A stretch of DNA of 8,941 nucleotides from Clostridia bacterium (GTDB lineage Bacteria; Bacillota_A; Clostridia; Oscillospirales; CAG-272), in contig JAFQLG010000087.1 of the NCBI GenBank assembly GCA_017414605.1, forward strand, positions 1 to 8,941. The letters are read 5' to 3'. The translations under genes were made by a program, and so were the position numbers. Under the pieces are notes generated by a model, which was given only the letters and a program-made list of their open reading frames with translations, was not told the DNA's origin and searched no databases. Positions 1 to 5,773 of the stretch are shown here, in pieces. How positions within the stretch are numbered: the first letter of the stretch is position 1; each line of letters starts with the position of its first letter.

Positions 1-64
1 GCATCCTCATCCGTCACTTCGTGACACCTTCCCCTGCCTTGGGGAAGGCTTAGGGGTGACGGGG
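1..64. repeat. Palindromic interspersed repeat-like element
   Basis: The segment contains nested inverted repeats. GTCAC (13-17) pairs with GTGAC (21-25), and CCTTCCCC (27-34) pairs perfectly with GGGGAAGG (41-48). CCGTCAC (11-17) can alternatively pair with GTGACGG (56-62), closing the whole block. From memory, similar CCTCATCCGTCAC / CCTTCCCC...GGGGAAGG blocks recur between genes in gut Oscillospirales genomes, so I read this as one copy of a small palindromic repeat. It may be cut by the window's left edge. No coding sequence is visible here, and there is no T-run that would make it a clear terminator. Confidence 0.6.
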
Positions 65-140
65 CGCGACGAGAAACAAACATCTCTCACACGCGCGCGA
101 AATAATTAAATGAAAAAAAGCAAAAAATTTCAAAAAGCTA

Positions 141-169
141 TTGACAAAACTAAATTTGTTTGTTATAAT
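141..169 (+). promoter_or_regulatory. Sigma-A promoter of the ylxM-ffh operon
   Basis: A perfect -35 TTGACA (141-146) and a perfect -10 TATAAT (164-169) are separated by 17 bases. Transcription should start near 176. A 7-bp inverted repeat, TGTAAAG (171-177) with CTTTACA (185-191), lies at the predicted start and may form a small 5' hairpin in the leader. The first gene begins at 221 behind an AGAAAGGA ribosome binding site at about 206-213. Confidence 0.9.
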
Positions 170-220
170 CTGTAAAGTGATTTGCTTTACACCTGAAAAG
201 TCAGAAGAAAGGACGCCGAA

Positions 221-547
221 ATGTTTCAAAAAAACCTGAATATCGGATACCTTTTGGACTTTTACGGCGACGTGCTTACAGAGCGCCGCCGCGATGCACT
301 TGACTTCTATTATAATAATGACATGTCGCTATCCGAGGTGGCAGAGGAAATGGGCGTTTCCCGCCAGGGTGCGCGCGACCTCATCAAAAAAGCCGAGGAG
401 GAGCTTCTCTTTTACGAGGACCGACTGGGCCTCGCAAAGAAATTTGCAGATGCGCAGCTGCATGCAACCCGCGCTCTTGAGCTTTGTTCAGGCGCAGACG
501 AGCAGCTCAAATGCGAAATAGAGGCGTTATTGAAAAGTATAGAGTGA
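221..547 (+). CDS. ylxM: YlxM/p13-like SRP-associated HTH protein
   Basis: This 108-residue protein has the size and layout of the YlxM/UPF0122 family, a small helix-turn-helix protein encoded just before ffh in many Firmicutes. The N-terminal part reads as a sigma-70 region-4-like HTH: the stretch around residues 35-56, containing LSEVAEEMGVSRQGARDLI, is a typical helix-turn-helix. The C-terminal third is charged and helical. Family knowledge links YlxM to the signal recognition particle, but a regulatory or SRP-modulating role is inferred, not shown here. It is the first gene of the operon, 45 bases downstream of the predicted transcription start, and ends 32 bases before ffh, so co-transcription is expected. 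Confidence 0.93.
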   Translation: MFQKNLNIGYLLDFYGDVLTERRRDALDFYYNNDMSLSEVAEEMGVSRQGARDLIKKAEEELLFYEDRLGLAKKFADAQLHATRALELCSGADEQLKCEIEALLKSIE

Positions 548-579
548 TCACAATCTAACACTCAGGAGGTATTTATTTA

Positions 580-1923
580 ATGTTTCAGAACTTGTCCGAA
601 AAATTGGAAAATGCCTTCAAGAAGTTCAAAAACAAGGGAAAGCTGACAGAGGCAGACATCAAGGCGGGCACTCGCGAGATAAAGCTTGCACTTCTTGAAG
701 CCGACGTTAACTTCAAGGTCGTTCGCGACTTTATAAACAACGTATCCGAGCGCGCGGTCGGTGCCGACGTGCTTGAATCTCTTAATCCCGGTCAGCAGGT
801 CATCAAGATCGTATGCGACGAGCTGACGGCTCTTATGGGAACAACAAACTCAAAGCTTGCGGTTTCACCAAAGCCCCCAACGGTCATTATGATGGTCGGT
901 CTTCAGGGCGCGGGTAAGACAACGCATGCGGGTAAGCTTGCCGGACTTGTTAAAAAGCAAGGCAAAAATCCCCTTTTGGTCGCTTGTGACGTTTACCGTC
1001 CCGCCGCGATAAAGCAGCTCCAGATAGTTGGAGAAAAGCTGGGAATTCCCGTTTTTGAGATGGGAGATAAGGAAAGCCCCGTTAAGATCGCAAAAGAGGC
1101 GCTGAAGCTCGCCGAGGTAAAGGGCTACGATACCGTATTCATCGATACCGCGGGCCGCTTGCAGATAGACGAGGTGCTGATGCGCGAGCTTGAGGACATC
1201 AAGGCGGCTGTAAAGCCCACCGAGATATTGCTCACCATCGATGCTATGATCGGTCAGGAATCGGTCAACGTTGCCAAGACCTTTAACGAGCTTTTGGATA
1301 TAACGGGCGTTATTCTCACCAAGCTTGACGGCGATACCCGAGGCGGCGCGGCGCTTTCCGTCCGCTACATCACGGGCAAGCCCATAAAGTTCATCGGCGT
1401 TGGCGAAAAGCTGGACCAGATAGAGCCCTTCCACCCCGACCGTATGGCTCGCCGTATTCTCGGCATGGGCGACGTGCTTACCCTCATCGACAAGGCGCAG
1501 GAGCAATTCGATGCCAAAAAGGCTGCCGAGCTTGAGGAAAAGATACGCCAGCAGATATTCACCCTTGACGACTATCTTGACCAGATGCAGCAGCTCAAAA
1601 ATATGGGCGGAATGGAGCAGCTGGCGGGCATGATCCCGGGTATGAATGCAGGCGCCCTCAAGGACGCCAAGCTTGACGAAAAGCTGCTTGAACGCCAGGC
1701 GGCAATAATCAGATCCATGACCAAAAAGGAGCGCGAACATCCCGAGCTGCTCAATGCTTCAAGGCGCCAGCGTATCGCGCGCGGCAGCGGCACCACCGTT
1801 GAGCAGGTCAACAAGCTCCTAAAGCAATATGATCAGGTCAAAAAGATGATGAAGCAATTCTCAGACATGGGACGCTCCAAAATGGGTCGCCGCCAGATGA
1901 GCAAAATGGGATTTCCGTTTTGA
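580..1923 (+). CDS. ffh: Signal recognition particle GTPase Ffh (SRP54)
   Basis: This 447-residue protein is full length for bacterial Ffh. It binds 4.5S RNA and signal sequences of nascent membrane and secreted proteins and delivers ribosomes to FtsY through paired GTP hydrolysis. The N domain helical bundle spans about residues 1-90. The G domain shows the P-loop GLQGAGKTT (107-115), the G3 motif DTAGR (189-193) and the G4 motif TKLDGDT (247-252). The methionine-rich M domain follows from about residue 297, with the GGMEQLAGMIPGMN stretch and the SGTTVEQVNKLLKQY RNA-binding region, ending in a Met/Arg-rich tail. An AGGAGGT site (564-570) sets the ATG start at 580. No key residue is missing. 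Confidence 0.98.
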   Translation: MFQNLSEKLENAFKKFKNKGKLTEADIKAGTREIKLALLEADVNFKVVRDFINNVSERAVGADVLESLNPGQQVIKIVCDELTALMGTTNSKLAVSPKPPTVIMMVGLQGAGKTTHAGKLAGLVKKQGKNPLLVACDVYRPAAIKQLQIVGEKLGIPVFEMGDKESPVKIAKEALKLAEVKGYDTVFIDTAGRLQIDEVLMRELEDIKAAVKPTEILLTIDAMIGQESVNVAKTFNELLDITGVILTKLDGDTRGGAALSVRYITGKPIKFIGVGEKLDQIEPFHPDRMARRILGMGDVLTLIDKAQEQFDAKKAAELEEKIRQQIFTLDDYLDQMQQLKNMGGMEQLAGMIPGMNAGALKDAKLDEKLLERQAAIIRSMTKKEREHPELLNASRRQRIARGSGTTVEQVNKLLKQYDQVKKMMKQFSDMGRSKMGRRQMSKMGFPF

Positions 1924-2180
1924 GTAAGCTTTGTTCCTAAACGCGAAGCGCGAGAAAAAGTTTTACGTCGCTTTTTCAAAAGCGACCGCAGATCCAACGC
2001 GCGCAGCGTTGGTCGCCATCCGCAGATGGCGAAACTCCCCTTATGCTTAAAAGCGCCACAGGAGGGGAATTTCAAGCCGCGGCTTGAAATTGGGAACCCG
2101 CACAAGTGGGGGGGTTCCCTTCCTAACAATAGAAAATTAAAAAATAAAATTATAAATCAAATTCATGGAGGACAAACAAA
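1924..2180. repeat. Hairpin-rich spacer between ffh and rpsP
   Basis: This 257-base spacer lies inside an expected operon and holds a run of inverted repeats but no credible gene. GTCGCTTTT (1967-1975) pairs with AAAAGCGAC (1978-1986), CCAACGC (1994-2000) with GCGTTGG (2006-2012), and GCCATC (2015-2020) with GATGGC (2025-2030). AATTTCAAGCC (2068-2078) pairs with GGCTTGAAATT (2081-2091), forming a perfect 24-base palindrome, and GGGAACCC (2092-2099) pairs with GGGTTCCC (2112-2119). None is followed by a clear U-tract, so they are not obvious terminators. After about 2130 the sequence turns AT-rich and leads into the rpsP ribosome binding site. The block resembles mobile palindromic intergenic repeats, or processing or attenuation structures. 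No consensus promoter is visible before rpsP. Confidence 0.7.
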
Positions 2181-2423
2181 ATGGTAAAAATGAGACTTAG
2201 AAGAATGGGTGCAAAGAAGGCTCCCTTCTATCGCGTAGTTGTTGCTGACAGCCGTTACCCCAGAGATGGCCGTTTCATCGAGGAGATCGGTTACTACAAC
2301 CCCCAGACCGAGCCCGCAGAGATCAAGATCGACGCTGACAAGGCAAACAGCTGGATCGCAAAGGGTGCTCAGCCCACCGATACCGTTAAGGCACTTCTCA
2401 AGAAGTCCGGCATCATCGACTGA
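2181..2423 (+). CDS. rpsP: 30S ribosomal protein S16
   Basis: This 80-residue protein is the normal length for S16, a small-subunit assembly protein that binds 16S rRNA. The N-terminal signature [20 protein letters not shown] and the following [20 protein letters not shown] are diagnostic, and the C-terminal part ends in the usual [23 protein letters not shown] site (2167-2171) lies 9 bases before the ATG. It stands between ffh and khpA as in many Firmicutes, but a hairpin-rich 257-base spacer separates it from ffh, so its expression may partly depend on structure or processing in that spacer. khpA follows 23 bases downstream. Confidence 0.98.
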   Translation: MVKMRLRRMGAKKAPFYRVVVADSRYPRDGRFIEEIGYYNPQTEPAEIKIDADKANSWIAKGAQPTDTVKALLKKSGIID

Positions 2424-2446
2424 TCTTCCGTTATTAAGGAGAGATT

Positions 2447-2683
2447 ATGGTGGACTTTAAGCAGACCTTGCATGACATTGCAGCCGCAATCGTGGACAAT
2501 CCCGATGAGGTAGTTGTCGTTTGCGAGGAATCACACAACACTATCACTCTTACTCTGAGCGTTGCTCCCGACGATATGGGAATGGTTATCGGCAAGGGCG
2601 GCCGTATCGCGCAGGCGATCCGTACCGTTATCAAGGCCGCTGCCGCAGGCTCCGGTAAGAAGGTTATCGTTGACATAAGATAA
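2447..2683 (+). CDS. khpA: KH-domain RNA-binding protein KhpA
   Basis: This 78-residue protein consists almost entirely of one type-II KH domain. The RNA-contacting GXXG loop is GKGG within DDMGMVIGKGGRIAQAIRTV, at about residues 42-61. It matches the KhpA/YlqC family encoded next to rpsP in Firmicutes. KhpA typically acts as a homodimer or with KhpB (Jag/EloR) and affects RNA stability and cell elongation in streptococci; that role is family knowledge. A ribosome binding site of the form AAGGAGAG lies just upstream of the ATG. The gene is the last of the operon here, with a strong terminator beginning 18 bases after its stop. rimM and trmD, frequent next genes, are not present. Confidence 0.95.
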   Translation: MVDFKQTLHDIAAAIVDNPDEVVVVCEESHNTITLTLSVAPDDMGMVIGKGGRIAQAIRTVIKAAAAGSGKKVIVDIR

Positions 2684-2700
2684 CTCGAGATAGCAATTAT

Positions 2701-2735
2701 AAAAAGCGCTTGACTAAAAAAGTCAAGCGCTTTTT
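2701..2735. terminator. Bidirectional rho-independent terminator
   Basis: A perfect 15-bp stem, AAAAAGCGCTTGACT (2701-2715) with AGTCAAGCGCTTTTT (2721-2735), encloses a 5-base A loop. A T-run on the plus strand and an A-run on its left side allow it to end the khpA operon on the plus strand and the convergent lipoprotein gene, whose stop is 33 bases away, on the minus strand. Confidence 0.93.
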
Positions 2736-2767
2736 GTTGTTTTATATCTTAAATATCTTTGCAATTA

Positions 2768-3475
2768 TTATTCTAACCACCAATCTTGCGGAAGCCCGTA
2801 ATAAAATGCAATTTGCACGCGTGTTACGTAATCCAAATTAGCCAGCTCTACTATCGTGGTATAATCCTCACAAAACGCATTCAGCAAATCGTACGCATTC
2901 AGAAAATCGTACGTCAACGCCATTCCGGGTGGTTCGTAAATTGAATTCCAATATGTTCCGTTAGAAACACCTGCGCGGTAATGATCGTAAAAGGCTTGAT
3001 TTACGTTTACCGTGTCGGTATTATCGCACAATTTATACCAGTCTTCATTTGTCGCAAGATCATAATCACAAGAGAGATGAACCACAAATCCGTGATTATC
3101 CCATGTGCTGTTATCATACTCTCCCGAGCTTTTAAGCTCGAAATATTCTTCTTCATATACAATATCAAACTCAATCTTTGTATTCGCGCCGGCATCGGTC
3201 CTGATCATCTCAAATATTTCATTTAACCGTTCCAGCATTTCCGATTCGGTGTCCGATTCGGTGTTGGGCTCGGTAGTTTCCGTGGTCGCGGGCTCGGTAG
3301 TTTCCGTAGTCGCGGGCTCGGTAGTTTCCGTGGTCGCGGGCTCGGTGCTGGCCTCCGTTTTTGATTCAGTTTTAGATCCCGTATCCGAGCTTTGATCTTC
3401 ATCAGGAATCGAGCATCCCGAGAAGCAAAGAAGTAATACGGCATAGATCAAGACAATTGAAATAAATTTACGCAT
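2768..3475 (-). CDS. Putative secreted lipoprotein with Thr/Glu-rich repeat linker
   Basis: I do not recognise the family. From the ATG at 3475 the product is 235 residues. It starts with Met-Arg-Lys, a hydrophobic core and the lipobox FSGC, with the lipid-modified cysteine at residue 21, so it should be a lipoprotein anchored on the outer face of the membrane. Residues about 25-80 are a low-complexity linker with three near-identical EPATTETT units, followed by acidic TES-type sequence. The remaining ~150 residues form an acidic, aromatic-rich globular domain ending in GLPQDWWLE, of unknown function. An ATG 33 bases upstream is possible, but the chosen start follows a GAGGAG ribosome binding site directly and begins the signal peptide properly. 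It is transcribed from 3685-3713 through a small ORF and a terminator-like hairpin, and ends at the shared terminator. It is visibly more AT-rich than the phage genes nearby. Confidence 0.75.
   Translation of the reverse strand: MRKFISIVLIYAVLLLCFSGCSIPDEDQSSDTGSKTESKTEASTEPATTETTEPATTETTEPATTETTEPNTESDTESEMLERLNEIFEMIRTDAGANTKIEFDIVYEEEYFELKSSGEYDNSTWDNHGFVVHLSCDYDLATNEDWYKLCDNTDTVNVNQAFYDHYRAGVSNGTYWNSIYEPPGMALTYDFLNAYDLLNAFCEDYTTIVELANLDYVTRVQIAFYYGLPQDWWLE
3267..3346 (-). repeat. 24-bp in-frame tandem repeat in the lipoprotein gene
   Basis: Three consecutive 24-base units begin at 3267, 3291 and 3315, with a partial fourth from 3339. On the plus strand each begins GGCTCGGTAGTTTCCGT. The units differ only at a G/A position in the middle one. 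Each encodes eight residues of the EPATTETT linker, so loss or gain of units would change linker length without shifting the frame. Confidence 0.9.
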
Positions 3476-3510
3476 AATTTTCACTCCTCGCTTACAAAAA
3501 TCTTTCAAAT

Positions 3511-3556
3511 CAAAAAGCGCATAGCCGGTCTGTCAAAGCAGTCTTGCCTATACGCT
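3511..3556 (-). promoter_or_regulatory. Terminator-like hairpin in the lipoprotein leader (candidate attenuator)
   Basis: On the minus strand, AGCGTATAG (3556-3548) pairs with CTATGCGCT (3524-3516) through nine base pairs including one U-G wobble. The loop is 23 bases and the stem is followed by TTTTGATTT. This has the shape of a modest intrinsic terminator between the upstream small ORF and the lipoprotein. The 5' arm starts one base after the small ORF's stop codon, so a ribosome terminating there would cover it. Loop sequence GACTGCTTT is also complementary to AAAGCAGTC inside the small ORF. Function as an attenuator is inferred. Confidence 0.5.
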
Positions 3557-3557
3557 G

Positions 3558-3653
3558 TTATATTACAATTTTTAGTTGCCCTCTCTCATATTGAAATCGG
3601 CGTCTAAACACATTCTGCGACAGGTTGGACTGCTTTTTTTGAATGAAATTCAT
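3558..3653 (-). CDS. Small ORF, 31 residues, possible leader peptide
   Basis: Reading the minus strand by eye gives an ATG at 3653 and a TAA at 3560-3558, encoding a basic 31-residue peptide that begins MNFIQKKQSNLSQ and ends with GQLKIVI. No family is recognised. Support comes from its setting: a perfect GGAGG site (3665-3661) lies 7 bases before the ATG, and a consensus promoter lies about 25 bases further upstream. It has no signal peptide or membrane segment. Its stop codon lies one base before a terminator-like hairpin that precedes the lipoprotein gene, which suggests a regulatory leader peptide. A free-standing small protein or a chance ORF behind a real promoter are alternatives. Confidence 0.55.
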   Translation of the reverse strand: MNFIQKKQSNLSQNVFRRRFQYERGQLKIVI

Positions 3654-3684
3654 AATAACACCTCCAACGTTTTTTGTCACTATC

Positions 3685-3713
3685 ATTATATCATTTATTC
3701 ACTCGTTAGTCAA
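3685..3713 (-). promoter_or_regulatory. Sigma-A promoter of the small ORF-lipoprotein unit
   Basis: On the minus strand, a -35 TTGACT (3713-3708) and a perfect -10 TATAAT (3690-3685) are separated by 17 bases. Transcription should start near 3678, giving a leader of roughly 25 bases before the 31-codon ORF and about 200 bases before the lipoprotein ATG. Confidence 0.85.
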
Positions 3714-3815
3714 TAGTTTGGTCAAGCAAAACAGAAAATTCTCTAAAGTTCATATTAATTGGCAATAACGTCTATGCAAAATCACTATATAGGCTACTGT
3801 TCGTATAACGAGAAC

Positions 3816-3846
3816 AAAAGCGTTTGACGACACGTCAAACGCTTTT
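3816..3846 (-). terminator. Rho-independent terminator after the hydrolase gene
   Basis: A perfect 14-bp stem, AAAAGCGTTTGACG (3816-3829) with CGTCAAACGCTTTT (3833-3846), encloses a 3-base loop. It begins five bases after the hydrolase stop codon. On the minus strand the stem ends in TTTT followed by GTTCT. Its core closely resembles the terminator at 2701-2735. Confidence 0.85.
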
Positions 3847-3851
3847 TTCTT

Positions 3852-4940
3852 TTATTTATTTTTCTCCTCTTGCTTGAGGTCAAAGAGCTTTAAGAACAGC
3901 CCTAAGAACATTTCCCTTCTTTGCTTGTCAAGTCCGCCGTAATTCTTGACGATAAGGCCAAGGTGCTTCACGCCGCCATCGGTAAGCTCGGTAAGCGTCT
4001 TTGCCCCCGTGGACTCGACCACGTGGAAAAAGGTTTCAACGAAATCGCGGCGCTCGGCAAGTGTCATTTTGGCAAGAGCCGTTCGGAACTGCTCCTCGTT
4101 TTTCCTGCCGCGCTCCGAAAGCCCCTCAAGATGCTCAAAGACAGGTCCGCGCACCTCCCAGAAAAACGGGTCATGCTGAAAAGCACCCTTGCGCACGCCG
4201 TTTACCACTGTATAGCGCTTAGGGATATTGAACATTATGCCGATAAAGGACGATTGCGGAACGTAGACCGCGAGCTTGCGCTCCCTCTGCTTATACTGCT
4301 TTGAGGCAAAGTCGGCATCGTTGAGCCCCGGGCCGTCAAAGCAATATGCCGTCAGGATCTTGGCAAAAGCCGCGGCGCCGCAATGCGCCAGGGCATACAT
4401 AGTCAGGTTGCCGCCCTTGGAATGACCGCACAGATATATGCGCTTGAAGGGATACTTCTGCGCTACGCGGTTAAGGTATTCAGTCGCCCTTATCTGACTT
4501 GGTATGCTGTCAAGGTATGCCAGGCAAAAGTCCTCTCGCCAGCCCGTTATAGTATCGTCCGTGCCTCTGAATACCACAGCCATTCGGTTGCCGGGCAGAT
4601 GAAAGGTCATCGCCGCAAACTGACAGGTTTCGGCATCATTGGTATAGCTCTCGTAATCGCTGACCGTTACCGACTCGTATCTGCGGCTCTTTGCCGCGGC
4701 GAACAGCAGCTCGTTTATGTTTTCGGAAGGAATGATGAGCCCCAGCTTAACGTCGCGGTTTTTGAGATCGGGACAGCGCTTTTTCGCCGCCTCCAGCAAG
4801 GTCTTGTCCTCACCGCCGCAAAGCTCGCCGAAATCGTTATAAGAAAGCATAGAGCACACCGAGCCGTCCACCTCGCAGAATTTGCTATCCGAAAAGGACA
4901 GATCTCCGCGCCACGCAATATAATCAAGTAAATTTGCCAT
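3852..4940 (-). CDS. Mbeg1-like (DUF2974-type) serine alpha/beta hydrolase
   Basis: This 362-residue protein has the layout of the Mbeg1-like/DUF2974 family of lipase-fold proteins common in Clostridia. The nucleophile elbow is GHSKG with Ser174 (residues 172-176), preceded by strand residues RIYL. FRGTDD (124-129) is the lipase-type oxyanion-loop motif also seen in class-3 lipases. DGPGL (202-206) may supply the acid Asp202, and FQHDPFF offers His256 as catalytic histidine; these two assignments are inferred. No signal peptide is seen, so it is probably cytoplasmic. Substrate is unknown, with an ester or lipid likely. It has its own consensus promoter (5019-5047), a GGGGGTGA site just before the ATG and its own terminator, so it is an independent transcription unit. 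It lies directly downstream of the phage head genes in the same direction. Confidence 0.8.
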   Translation of the reverse strand: MANLLDYIAWRGDLSFSDSKFCEVDGSVCSMLSYNDFGELCGGEDKTLLEAAKKRCPDLKNRDVKLGLIIPSENINELLFAAAKSRRYESVTVSDYESYTNDAETCQFAAMTFHLPGNRMAVVFRGTDDTITGWREDFCLAYLDSIPSQIRATEYLNRVAQKYPFKRIYLCGHSKGGNLTMYALAHCGAAAFAKILTAYCFDGPGLNDADFASKQYKQRERKLAVYVPQSSFIGIMFNIPKRYTVVNGVRKGAFQHDPFFWEVRGPVFEHLEGLSERGRKNEEQFRTALAKMTLAERRDFVETFFHVVESTGAKTLTELTDGGVKHLGLIVKNYGGLDKQRREMFLGLFLKLFDLKQEEKNK

Positions 4941-5018
4941 ATCTTCACCCCCGACCCTTTAATTGTTGCCCGAAAATTTGGGGAATTTTCACTCGCATCT
5001 TGCCTTTCCCCTACTTAA

Positions 5019-5047
5019 ATTATATCACTTTGCCGCCGCATTGTCAA
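5019..5047 (-). promoter_or_regulatory. Sigma-A promoter of the hydrolase gene
   Basis: On the minus strand, TTGACA (5047-5042) and TATAAT (5024-5019), both perfect matches, are separated by 17 bases. Transcription should start near 5012, about 70 bases before the hydrolase ATG. The -35 element lies only 23 bases after the stop codon of the last phage-type gene, with no terminator visible between them. Confidence 0.88.
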
Positions 5048-5069
5048 TTATCAACTTGACATTTGGCGC

Positions 5070-5447
5070 TTATCTCGCGGCGCTCTCGTGCAAAAATCTT
5101 GACTGCTCGCGCTCGCAAAATTCGCCCGTTTTAACGTCCTGTATCTCGGATGCGTCCAGCACCAGCGCAAATTTGCGCTTTATTTTGACCCATTCGCCGC
5201 GCTTTATGATGCAATTCTGACCGTTGACCGCAACGTAAACGTCGTCGCGATAGCGGTCATTATCGCGGAACAGCTTTACAGAAATGTATTCGTTGAGGTA
5301 GTCCTCGTATTGCTTTGCGGCGGCGCGCGCAGCCTCGTCATTCTTGGCTTTATTGCCGCGCAAAAGGGCGTTTTCCGCCTCCTTTTCGGCGAGTCTTGCC
5401 TCATATTCGGCTTTGAGTGCCGCCAAAGTTTCTTTGAAATTTTCCAT
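5070..5447 (-). CDS. Small phage head-associated protein with N-terminal coiled coil
   Basis: This 125-residue protein has two parts. Residues about 1-50 are Ala/Glu/Lys-rich heptad-like helix, a probable coiled coil. Residues about 57-100 contain KLFRDNDRYRDDVYVAVNG followed by an IKRGEWVKI stretch. From memory, this second segment resembles short unnamed proteins encoded beside capsid or tail genes in Clostridia phages, whose consensus is a displayed 'lfkDNdrYkddvfVavNG...iqRG' core; a structural role is therefore likely but unproven. The ATG at 5447 follows an AAAGGA site, and a 326-base structured gap separates it from the capsid gene. It is the last phage-like gene in the transcription direction. 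Confidence 0.6.
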   Translation of the reverse strand: MENFKETLAALKAEYEARLAEKEAENALLRGNKAKNDEAARAAAKQYEDYLNEYISVKLFRDNDRYRDDVYVAVNGQNCIIKRGEWVKIKRKFALVLDASEIQDVKTGEFCEREQSRFLHESAAR

Positions 5448-5773
5448 TGTATATTCCTTTCATTTATATATATTTGCGCGGCGCGTGCCGCAAAATTTTC
5501 CACCTCGCCTCCCCGTCTAAATTGACAAACCCAAAAAGAATATCTTTATTGGCCGGGTTCGCCAATTTATCAATACGGGGAGGCTCAGCAGGTTGAAATT
5601 TTGCCTGTCAAAATTTCAACGTCACCTCAATCCGGTTAGAACCTAAAAATATTGGAAGTTCTTTTGGTTGAGACGTTTTCGCAGAAAACTCGGGCAAACC
5701 TCGCGTGCGAGTTTGCGGTTTTCATTCCCAAGAAAAGTAACACGCTTCCCCTCCACTCTGCGCAGGTCTAACC
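5448..5773. repeat. Structured intergenic region with long imperfect inverted repeat
   Basis: No gene is visible in this 326-base gap. Plus-strand segments 5490-5526 and 5561-5604 form an interrupted inverted repeat. GCCTCCCCGT (5507-5516) pairs with ACGGGGAGGC (5575-5584), TAAATTG (5518-5524) with CAATTTA, and CAAAATTTT near 5491 with AAATTTTG ending at 5603. A separate perfect 12-bp hairpin, GTTGAAATTTTG (5592-5603) with CAAAATTTCAAC (5609-5620), shares the same arm. Further hairpins are GTTTTC (5675-5680) with GAAAAC (5684-5689), and GCAAACCTCG (5694-5703) with CGAGTTTGC (5708-5716), which has one bulged base. The last two follow the capsid stop and may serve as weak transcript ends, but none has a convincing U-tract. 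No consensus promoter for the 5447 gene was found. A palindromic mobile repeat or structured RNA are both possible. Confidence 0.65.

Noticed and set aside
865..1740. 291-codon open frame antisense to ffh
   Set aside because: It is a shadow of the conserved ffh frame, with no ribosome binding site or recognisable domain.
1833..2129. 98-codon minus-strand frame across the end of ffh and the spacer
   Set aside because: It translates the hairpin-rich spacer and the ffh terminus, with no domain and no start signal.
3267..3346. Possible CRISPR array
   Set aside because: The 24-base units are directly adjacent with no spacers and lie in frame inside a coding sequence.
5553..5570. GGGTTCGCC sequence resembling a tRNA T-loop
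   Set aside because: No acceptor stem, anticodon arm or D arm can be assembled around it.
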